This document shows positions 22,634-34,600 of a DNA stretch of 64,000 nucleotides, piece after piece (the first letter of the stretch is position 1; each line of letters opens with the position of its first letter). Below the pieces are notes generated by a model that was not told the origin of the DNA, searched no databases, and was given only the letters and a program-made list of their open reading frames with translations. The stretch comes from Heterobilharzia americana (Eukaryota > Platyhelminthes > Trematoda > Strigeidida > Schistosomatidae), in contig OX104130.1 in assembly GCA_944470555.2 (NCBI GenBank), positions 48,269,491-48,333,490 on the forward strand. Reading direction: 5' to 3'. The translations under genes were made by a program, and so were the position numbers.

Positions 22634-25600
22634 CTGAAAAGCATAGAAAGAAATTTTTATATACCACATGACCCGTTAAGAAAAGGAAGATATGACAATC
22701 ATGTGAGCATAGCATACAACGTTGCACGAATTTTAAGGCTATAGTACCATTGAGGTGTAGATTTATTAGATCGGTCGATAAACGAAGGCAAAAAACGAAG
22801 TCAAACAGAATATTTACCATAATTTGTTGATACTTGTAATTTCCCGATGCTACCACTGAGTCGAATTGATCGACCGTTGTTAGCTTATGGAAGCCTATGC
22901 GGGTGCTGTCTGAATATTTGTTATAACTTACGGAGTAGTGATATGCACACAATTTTTGAGACTCTTAAGTAAGCATCGATTACCGTCTTTTTAGTTCATG
23001 TTAACCTAATGGTTTCTTAATCGAAAAATTTGAAGGCGTTGTAAAGTGATGGTAGGTAGATGCAATAGGAAAATAACTTTAGAGTATTGAAATATGGTTC
23101 CATTTCCTCTTTTGTATTCTCCTGGTTCCAAACTTTCTAAACTAAAAAGATACATGTGTTTCCTTTAAAAAATTCTAAGAGTCAACACAGAATCCTAAAG
23201 TCAAGTAATATCTCAACGTTTGTTAACTCTATAAATGAATGGAAGAGGAGGGGATATGCTCAGCTTATGAAGTGGCATTGTGGGATGGTTTTTGTGCAAA
23301 ACTGGCATACATTGGTGCATCACAACTCCCTAAATATAGTCTAAGCAGTTATGAGACAGTGGCTTGAGGTAATATCATATAAAACGTAAAAATCCTGCAA
23401 AACTTTGTTAGGCATTCTATTTATGAGTAGTAATAAGAAATCATGAAAACTTCTCAAGCGCATGTTATATGAATGCTTATACTTTTTTTGACTAGTTTCA
23501 TTTTTATGTTCTTTATCTGTATGTTCATAATGTTGTACTACTTTAAACGGAACACTTCTTGATATCCATGTTGCACCGAATGTATGTGGATAAAATGTAA
23601 TACCCCGGATTGAAATGAACAGCAGTGATGTTAACTGGTTTTTAACGGTTAGAAAGAACATTATCACCAGAAACATCTGTTGATTAGCTACTTGTAGATA
23701 AAATGGTTTGGGTTCTAGTGGGAGAGAGCTACTTCTGTGGCAAATCAAATGCTTTTTGAAGAATGAGTGATATAGTAAGCCGTACGGTACACTGTTAAGA
23801 AGTCATCGATCATATCCTTTGACTGCATTATATGCACTTACACAATATAGCTACCTCACCGTTATGCTTAAGCATATGTTGGAGCTTAGAACTATTTACG
23901 TGGTGCTTCACCCGGTCCTGGTAGTTGTATGGATACAGTGGTGATTGAACACAGAAGATGGTCAAATGTGCTCCGTTAGCACTTTCAGAGCTTTTTAGAT
24001 ATGCTAACTTTTCGATTATTTTTGATGATTCACTAGTAAGTGTGCTTGTAGTAATTTTACTAAAATACTTTGCACTTGAATGGTGCAAACCACAATATTA
24101 TAACTGTGAAACCTGATAGCGATATAACTAATGGTTTTAGTCAGGCAGTTTATTGTTCGCAACTGAAATTCTGTTGACATTACTAAATTAACTTATTACC
24201 TAGCTCATCTAAGGCCCTTATGATATGACCAAACACCAACAATTCGAATACAGTCTTGTTCGAGATGTACCATCAAGTGACAAGAGCATGGAAATGTATT
24301 CCAGTAGTGGGGCAATTCAAAGACATACTGCAGACAACAGACAAACAGTTAAAATAAGCCCCTTATTCATATTATTTTGGAACCTAAACTTCGATGGGTG
24401 AAACAGTGTCATAACTGAGAAGAGTTCTAAATTAAATTTGTATAGTGAATGGGTACGAAGGTAGTTACGAAAATACGCAATATTTCTGTGGTGTTTTACA
24501 ATTCACAAATTAATTAATATCTACCTTGATTATTAAGAAAATCTGATTACTTAAAATCACACAAAATAATGGCATTTAGCTAGATCAAAGGTTACTGTCA
24601 AACTTCATATGCAGGACATAGAGTTTAGGAGTGGCATATGCAAGCACATGAGCGCTCGCTATCAATTAAATCCGGACTAACGGAAAAAGGACATAAATTA
24701 ACACTTAGTTGGAATCGAAGTTTATTTGAATGAAGAGCATTGAGTGAACGTATATCTACTATGAGGAAATCAAATAAAACAATAAAATTAGTCTGAGTAG
24801 GGATAATAATATCATGACGAAAATCGAAACGAGTATAATTCACTGGAAATGATCTACGTAGGTGTTTTGATTGTTCGCTACTTTGTATTTGCACATTTGC
24901 GATCAAGTCAACTAAGTGAAGTTAGACACACTGGAGGTAGAACCTTCCAAAAAACACTTAATTCTCTCTAGTAAACGTTTTTACTCTGTTAGATGTAAGC
25001 ATAAAAAGAACTGATGAAATTGCATGCCACGTCAAACAATAGTCTCTAAAATCACCTCAGTATAGTGAAGAGATGTCAACAGGAGGGTAGACAGAGGGAG
25101 TGAAGTAGTGATATAGTTAATGGTAAGGATAACAACAGGGAAGTAACGAATAAGTGAGAAAATGGAACAGAATTATATAACACTCAAGATTTAAAGGAGT
25201 GGAATATTTGTATTTATGTACGTTAGGATCGTGTTAGTTAAGTTTTATAACAAGATCTGATTGTTTAAAATTGAACCGCAGTCAGCAAAAGCGACAGTTA
25301 CTAAGGGGTTTAGACCGGTAGACACAAGCTTCGTGGATTAATGTTCTACTCTGGCATAACCATCACAAGGTCCTTTATATCTTAGTCATTTACCTACACA
25401 GAGGTAGGCGGTCGCTAAACACGCGTACTACTTTACTTGACTACTGCGGTCTGTGACAAATTCATAATCTCTGCGTAGCGATCGTAGCCATCAAGCGATG
25501 TAGAGTGGTCTACTGTATGGTGTGGAACTGTGGCTCATAGTTTTAGTCATTAAAATTTTAAACAGAGGCACGGGTTTAAAAGCCACTCAACTTACTGAAG

Positions 25601-28600
25601 TTTTGTTTTCCAGGTAGTAAGTATCATTAACCTTCATACAATAGGCATGACTTAAAGCATAGCACACGGACTAGTATTCAGTAGTACTGCTGAACTTATG
25701 TGCTATGAACTTTGTACATACTAGGCATTTGAACATTGGGAAAGTATATAAACCATATGGTTCCCCACACAATAGCAGTAACGACCAAAACAGAGAAGTA
25801 CTGCTTTTTAATCAGCTGTAGCTCTTCTCTGAATTACCTGAAGGTTTTTATAGTGTAAGCAGATTAAGGATTGAAAAGTTTGCGTTGAAAACTAACGTGT
25901 TATCGAGAACCGTAAAATTGTAATGTACTCGGCGACCACCTGTACGTTCGTGCAGTAGATGATGACCACATATATTGTGTGAGGGCTAATGATACTACCT
26001 GGTTGCCCAAACCTTAGTAGATGAAGCGGGTTTGAAACCTTAATCACAGGAAATTAATGAACACTTGATAGAAATTCCTTTTGATTGACAACTTTCGGTT
26101 ATGAGGGCCACTAATGTCTTTTGAAATCTAATTTACAACTTTGAGACTCAGTTGTTAGCACATTATAGATGTCCTAATGATTTGGGATCCAAAAGCTACA
26201 CTCTTATTTTCATTCAATTAAGTGATTTGAGAGAGCTGACCATTACACTTTTGTGTGAATTAATATAATTGGAAAACAATGTATTCATAAAATAAATATG
26301 TGAACGCTTGAAATCTACTGTACACAAATACTAAAATAGCTCAGTTACTTAACCTAGGTTTAATTCAAGTTCATCACAACTGCAACAACTTAGTCACCTT
26401 ATTTGCATAATAGTCTACGCCTAACATCCAAACTACTGACTCTATAGAACCACTGCACGAGCAATGGAGTAGATAGACCTACATACGAGAGTTTGTAGCC
26501 TTCTACTGTCATAGACCTACAATGGAACACAGAGCTGCGATAGAGTAGTAAATATGCTCCCCGGTACGGAAATGGATATTTTGTACGTGCCATGGCTTAA
26601 GTATGCTCATTTAATGCCAAAAGAGGTTTTTATGTCTGTTCCAGGATGTCATCAGTAAAGAGTCAATGAGGATTAATGTAAGTTCCCGAACAAATAAAGC
26701 GTTTGGTGCAATTAGCCAACTCACTATTCGTTCTCAAACCTGTGAAGACTAGTTCAGTGATGTCATCTTACGTTTAAAAGAAGTGAAGGGTATACCACAT
26801 ATATTCAAACTTCTGCTGAAATCGTCTAGAAAACCCTTCATCTTATGACAGTCTTCAGTAAATAGGAAGATATAGTCCGCCTGCTGTAGGTCATCTGAGG
26901 GGCCACTCAGTAATCAATCAATCGTTTGATAGTGGGAGATAAGTATAGGTACCTCCACGAAATACATGACAGGAAGGATGATAGTAAGCGCCAATTGCTA
27001 ACATCACCTTTTCACAAGTATTAGCCATTTAATCTCCCGACAACCGTAGGTGAATAACTGCACTTCAATCATACATTAGAATTCCGACCTAGGATGCCAC
27101 TTTTGACCACTAAGTTGGAATCGAAAGCCCCAAAATGCAACATGCTTTCAGATAACTGAAGATGGTGTTCTGCTGCTTAGTATCCATAGCGACAGCTGAA
27201 CAATAAAAAGTTAAGAAAAATGTGGGAAGCCTTGAAGTTCACAAAGTAGTGAATAGGGATAGAGACAATGGGGAAGGCAGTTGATAATTTTCGGCTGCTC
27301 ATACAATGAGTCTTTTTGGATTTTCTGCAAGAAAAAATTGAATACTTATGCATGGCTTTGAAGTTTAAGTAAAATCTACTTGATGTCAATTAAACAGTTG
27401 TTTGCGGGTGTTGGATGAACATTTACACTCATTCCTCAAAGAATGATGTATACACATAAGTAGTTCCTACAGAACCATAGTTTTTCTTTGACAACTTCCA
27501 ACCTTATCGACTTAGTCAGGTGCAAAAGTAAGGAGCATATTGAAAAATCTACGAATTTGTAGTCTTGATACCTACGTCAGGGTTATCATAACTACGCTAG
27601 ATACAATTATTGCTGCTGCTTGTTTGACTGAATTAGAATTGGAAAACATTAACAACATTGTTGTGTTTGTCATATGCATGTGTTCCTTTTAGGATAAAAT
27701 ATGAAATTAAATGAAGATGGAGTCATTTTTATTTATCATGGAGTCGATAAAAAATACGAAGATTTGGTTATTTATTTTTTATGCAAGAATACAAAATATG
27801 AGCAAACACTATTTAAGAGATTGTGGTGTACAGAAATGAAAGACGAAAGGCTAAGGGATCCATTAGAATTCAGGGCAAACTAATCTCTCTAACAATGTGA
27901 CGACTAATTGCATGTATCATTTAGAAAGAATTTGGTCTCTTTTATGAGGGATACTTCAGCAGAGCGTTTACATTTGAGCACTGCAAAATAGGCCAACAGT
28001 TTGCATTAATTCAGATTTCGCATTTTTAGTTCCTGATCTACTTGAGAAATACGTATGCAGAGCCTCATATAAACTAATCAAAATGCTTCGTTGTGTACAT
28101 GAGTACTCAAAACAGATGGATCCTGATATAAATTGTTTATTTTTTATTCAGTTAGGCAACACAGTAGAAGTGAACAGATACGTTTGGTTGTTTTCTGTTT
28201 CCTATTACCCAACTTGAAGAATACGACTAACGCAAACCTTAAAGCAGATTTCGGAAACTTATGATGCGCCAGTCGAAAGTCACAAACGTGAATGAATAAA
28301 TCACAAACATGTGATTCGACATAAAGTTTTTTTAGGGGTGCATACACTAATATACCAAATAAAATCAGGGAAATCAGAAACTTATCGTTCATTCTGAGGG
28401 GCTTGCTTAGATTCCCGTTACATAGAGGTTAAACGGACATAGGAGTTATAATTAGAGCAAAAATAACATGTATCCTGGTTTGGTCAGGCAGTGCAACACA
28501 TCAATGTGGAACTTTTTATAGTCCATTAGTTCCAGTTTCCAAACTACACAGCAGCGTAAAAGGAGTATGTAGGCAGAATGACATTACAATAAAAGACGTG

Positions 28601-31600
28601 TAAGAAGGAAGAAAACAGTTCGATGATGGTGAAAAAGGTTCAAAATCTTGAACACATTTCTAAGCCCCATAAGTCGGTGAAACTTTACGAATTTACGGTC
28701 TGGATTGCTTTTCTTGTTTAGTACTCTACGCTTAACTTCATCCCCATTCATTATGGTTTGTAGTTTAACTATTAAAACACAAGCACAGAATCAGTAACCT
28801 ACCCGCGGGGATTGAACAACGTCTCGAGATTTCTATAACTTTTTTTGAACCCTACTTCATCTATTTTAACCTAGGTGATTGATACGTTATATTACGAGCG
28901 AGATAAGATGTGACAGACGAAGTTTTTGTAATGATCACCAGAAATAATTATTGAAGATATGGAGATGTCAAAGAAATTTGATTGTTTATAATTGACAAAC
29001 TAGTTAATAACTTATAACATGGTCATTCGACTTTTTGTCACTCAATTAAAGAACATCAACGTCACGCCTTTTAGAACAAATATTAGAGAGCATACATGAG
29101 ACTTGGTGTAGTCGAAATGCTACCATAAACCATCAGTACATTTGTGCACTAGGCAATGAACGATATATTGTGTGAAGGCTAATGATATTATCTGGCGGCG
29201 TAAACCTCTGTAGGTGGAGAGGCGTTCGAACTCGTACCCACTAGTTAATAGTCGACTGCCTAGACCAATCAGTCCCAGCTCCACTCATAATGTAATACCA
29301 AGTAGTCATGTCATACAGAAATAACCAGAGGTTAAGTATACCACGCAGCAGTTTGTTCTGTTTACCATAAAGACAAACAGAAAAACAAACTCAACATAGA
29401 ACCTCACAAAGAAAAGCACCGGTTCACGCTACCACATTTTACAGTAGCATGGAAAGAAAATATAGGTAGAATGAGGGTGATATCAAAACAGACAAAATTG
29501 CATGGGAGGAAAAAAACTTGAAAATTAAGGTTAGTGAAAATATTCAAAATTCCTATGACATTAAAGAGTGAATGCATCAGCGTTATTGTGATCGATTTTC
29601 AGCCATTTCATTAAGGGTCTCCAACCATTGATTTCTGTCATCTTGAGAACCCCAATCAGGCAGTCCATACCTCCATACATGGTATAGACTAACAGTTACA
29701 GAATTTGTGGACTGACAAAATATCCTGACCTGGATAACCTGAGTCTTCTTCCAAAGCAATCCAACTTCAGTTAATATTGCAAATCGAGTTAGGTGGTGGC
29801 TCGGTGTGAGTAAAACTTGTCCAAGCCATCTCAGTCAGTGAAGATTCACAACCTCATGAGACGTCTTGGATTTCTTGCCTAGTATGCTTTGCTTAACCTC
29901 GACCTTGCTTACATGGTGAGAAGTGGCATGTGAATACACCTGTGGTTCTACTAGATGGCTGTGGAAGATGGCCATTAAAGGTAGATAAAATGAAAAGGCT
30001 TCAGGTTTTCGGGCATCTTTACTTTCATAGTATCGGTGTAACAGAGTTTAAGTTGGAATACTTCACATCTTTACATCGAGGTCCGAGTGGACTGAAGTAA
30101 GAATTAAGGAAAGTACTGCGATTAAAAGGAGAGGAATATGTAGCCTTACAATTTAGATAAAAATAAAACATAGACTTTATCGTGCTATTCCAACCAATTT
30201 TGAGACATCACCTAGTCTCCACAACAACTTATTTTGGTCACCTTGCGTACATAGGTCAGAATATTTTCTTCACCATTTACGAATCAAATCAACAAGCAAC
30301 ATCGTGAAATAATACCGCGTAGTTTGAAAGGGATGAACTGACTGAATGACCGGAAAAACCAACGTAAAATCTCGCACAGTAGTGTATCGGCTCAAGTTGC
30401 CACACTTCACAGTGGTATACAAAGAACAGGCGGATAGAATAAGGGTGATATCAAAAAAGATAAAGTAGTTTGAGAGGATAAGCGATCTGAAAATAAAGGT
30501 CAGTGCTAATATTCAAGCATTAGAAGACACCAAAGAGTGAATAAATCTGCGCTATTGTGACTGATTTTCAGCCATATCACCAAGAGTCCTCAACCACTGA
30601 TTCCTTCCTACTCGGTGACCCAAACTAAGCAGCATGTATCGCCAACAGTAAGAGAATTTATTGACAAATGCCACGTCTTGGTCTGGTCACATTGGACCCT
30701 CTTCCAACGTAATCAGACTTCCCCTTGCATGGGACGTCGAGGTAGGCGGTGGCTCTGGATGCGCAGTACATGTCCAGGCCATCTCCGTCGACTAACTTTC
30801 ACAATTTCATCAACCGACCTGCCTCTCTTGCCTAGTACCTTTCGTCGAACTTCAACATTACTCACATGGTGATCCCACCAAATGCGAGCAATTAAACGAA
30901 GACATCTGTGATCAAAACACTGCAACCGTTTCATGTCGTCTGTTTTTAACGGCCATATCAGCCGTACAACAGAAAAGAACGGACTTCAGTGTAGTATACT
31001 CGTCTTTTGACAGAAGGTCGGATATCTCGCGAGTCGGTGCCACAGGTGACGCAAGTTGGTAAATACCAGTCAGACCTTCTGCTTCGGAGCTGAGATTTCA
31101 TAAGTAACCAGTCCATTCTCGCTGATGCAGCTCCCTGAGTAAGTGAAGCGGTCGACATATTCACCATTTCACCCCCCTATCATTAAAATAAAAGTACTTG
31201 GAGCACACCAGTCCTGGAGCATTATCTTCCATTCGATTGGGCGCGAAACGCATGCTGAACATACTCAGGTTTCTGCCTAACACGTCCAGAAGACCCTTCA
31301 TTTTGTCAGCATCTTCACCTAGCAGAACAATATCATCTGCATGTTCCAAGTCAACCAGATGGCCTCCAGGGAGTAGATCAATCATTGTGAAGTTGGATGT
31401 ACCTAACATTATGTCCATTAGTACATTTATGACGAAGTTAAATAGGCACGGTGACAGTGAGCACCCCTGCCAAACAACACTAATTATCGTCAGTTCTGAT
31501 GACAACCCTCCATAAGCCCTTCTCTTACACGGCAGCGTGAGCTTAAGTAGAGGGCTTTTGTAGCACATCCAAAATCTTACTCATTCACCTTAGAGTTTCG

Positions 31601-34600
31601 CCTCACCTCTTCGTTGTCCAGCTCTACCGTTTGTCAGTTATCTTTTATTATTAAATGTAAGTACATCCTGTCTACTTGCTGAGTCGTCGGCTCACCTTTC
31701 TTCTCTTCCTTTTTTCTTTTCCAGGTTCTCGTGGCCACCACCAAACTTACACTGCTCTGCGCCCCCCCCCTGCAACAACGTACCTATCTACAGGTTAGAC
31801 GAAAACTTATCAACAACTGGTCATCACACTTCGATAAGCAGCATATACTTTCTCGGTATTCCCTTTAATAGTCAAACACTGCCACAACATTTCACGGTCG
31901 AGAAAATCAAGTCCCGCCTTCAGGTCAAGAGATATCGCAAGCGACGGCCGCCAGTATGTCTGCGTTCGAGAACCTGTCGGAAGGTAAAAGTGTGATCGAC
32001 GCACCCTCTTTTAGGTCTGAAACCTGCCTGGTTTTCTCGAGTTTGCTGTTTTCGAACTCCAGTAGGCGTCGGACTACGTCCTCTGGGTGAACTTAGGAGT
32101 TTCCTGTGACTAGATCAATCTATGTAAAGTCAGATGGCAAAAGGGAGGACGTCCATACGTACATCTGCGATTAAATTGAATAATAATGGAAAGAGCGGAG
32201 GTCTTTACGGAGACCACTCGATGTACATATCCAAGTACAGTCTTTAACGTGCTCACGGGTTTTCAAGTAACAGCCTTCTAACAGAGTGATGGAATTACTC
32301 AGCACTTTTTTCAGCGAGAGACAGTATCATACAACCTCTTGGTAGACGGAATCAAATCCCCTCTTTCAGATCGAGAACCAAAACTAGAGTGCCTGCGTTC
32401 CAGAACCCTACGCAAAATGAACGTCTAATCGATATTCACGGTGAGGTCAGAAGCCGATGTGGTTTTCTTGAGTTTGCTGTTCTCGAGCTTTACTCAGACT
32501 TCCAGTGATCGTAGACACAATGTTAGTCAGGCTGATTCCCTTGTGGATATCATGAGAGGATTTGTCCCCTTTCTTGAAGACCAGGACAATTAGTGATTGG
32601 GACCAGTTGGATGGTATCATATCCAGCCGCCATACGCTGGCTAACACTTCAGTTAACCTGACCAACAACCCTCGACCACCGACCTTAAATACTTCCTATA
32701 CCAGTCCATTTGGCTCTGACGCCCTTCCTTGTCACGTTTTATAACTTGTTTAAAAGTTTACTGACTCAGGTGTTGCAAATGTCAATTTATGGAGCTGGAT
32801 TCTGTGAATGAGACATAGTTTTATACTTAGAAAAAGCTGGTTGCTTATTTTATTTGTCAGGCTAAATATTGCATTTGGTCTGTAGTCGAGCGAACCACAG
32901 CATTTGCAGAAAGACTGAGAACGTCTGTTTTGTCGTGATAGAAAAAAAATGTAGTGTCGAATACAGAATAAGCTTACTATTACAAGTTGGTGGTTTGTTC
33001 TACGCTTAGAGAGGATCGATCATCTGCACCCAAAGACATCGAATTGCTGGCTTAAGTCCTACGCCAATAAACCATCTTTGTGTAATAGTGTCCAGGTGAT
33101 TTTCACTAAATCAGTTGGGAAGTTCTTGACTCAGTAGTCATAGCATTTGACACATGCATGTTCGGCCATGGAGCTTGAGTATGTTGGCTTATAACAGGAG
33201 TTTTTCTAGGTCTTTTAGTCACAAATGCAGAGCCTCACTTTTTCCTTTTCAGGTATGGCTGACTATTCTACCCCATTCAGAAGCTCAGCGTCGATTGTGT
33301 GAGAGGAATAATCTAAGTCCTGAAGCTGCATCAGAACGCATTGCACGACAAGCCTCTGCGGTTGCTGAGATGACAGGTGGCTACACGTGGTTTGAAGCAG
33401 GTCAGTATTGCTCTCAGAAAAGCCCACTCGACCGTGCGCATGTAATATTATGTACACAATGGAAACCAGAATGTTCACAATTTCAAGTTGAGAAGGCATG
33501 GAAAGCGTTACAGCAAAGACTGTCACCAACTTCCTCTGCTGAATGAGTTGCTGCTATGGAATTCACACTTCTATCTTGTTAATCTAGCCTTTGATCCAGT
33601 CAAGTCAGCTGGTGATAATTTCTGGTACTCCAGGCAAAGGGCTTAACGATCATTGTTGCATTTTCATGAATAGCAATTACAATTCTATATTCCTGTTATG
33701 GTTCTTAAATACAAGTCTTACGTACAAATGTTTATGATTTCAGTACTAAAGTGGTACTTGGTCAATCAGTCTGCTTGCAAAGACATGGATACAAAAAGTG
33801 TGGTTAGTAAAAGTGTATGGAGAATTAACTTCCAAGTGGTTAGCTTTCAATGGTTCTATAAGGTACAAGACTTATCCTTCTCCATCATTGTCTCACTAAT
33901 CCTTCACCATTTTGCCCTAATGTCCTTGATAAGCCTAGACTGTTTACTCTTGGCGCTACCCTTTCCATCTCTTTAGACTTCGCTGCCCACCACTGTTCGC
34001 AGTCATTGGGCATACTTCCCGTCAGTCTGAGTTTGTGTTGACTACGCTCCTCGTTAAGCTCAGTCTGCAGTGATGCGTTTGTGTGCATCCATTAATCCAG
34101 AAAAGCCGCTGAGATCCACTCATCCTTTTCTAATCTAAAGGGGTTAGATAGTCAGTTACAGTCTTTGACGCTGCTTTTACTGAAGACTGGAGACGGCGAA
34201 AGACCTCTTCCAGATGAGTGACGCTATCATGTTTTGATAACTATTCAGCCAGTTTCTCATGGAAATCAGCCTAAGTATAATTATCGTTTGGTTGCACTCG
34301 GAATGATCTTCTTGCTGTAGTTTTTTTACGTCCATTTAGGCATAGATACGTGCGCTTGGTGTCCAATACCTGCTCCAGGAGGAGTGGCAATCTTCCATCG
34401 ACCCTTCCCAGCGATAACTGGTAGCAATATAGCGTATCCGTGTCCACCGCTGACTTGAGTTCGGTGAACGCCATGTCAGACAATGTCCCTCTTTATGTCT
34501 GAAGTGCGTGCTGAGCATAATTGTAATACTCAACCACCGTTATGTGTTTGTTCGGCTGGGATTCCGAAAGGGCCACCTAAGTGCCTTTCTGTTTGACTTA

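Noticed and set aside
22599..22952. 117-aa minus-strand ORF just upstream of ATG9 exon 2 as a first exon
   Set aside because: Different frame, no ATG9-like content; the true N-terminal exon is at 36548-36727 and splices in phase.
23341..23748. 135-aa minus-strand ORF in the ATG9 intron
   Set aside because: No recognisable domain and Lys/Asn/Tyr/Phe-rich composition as expected of AT-rich DNA.
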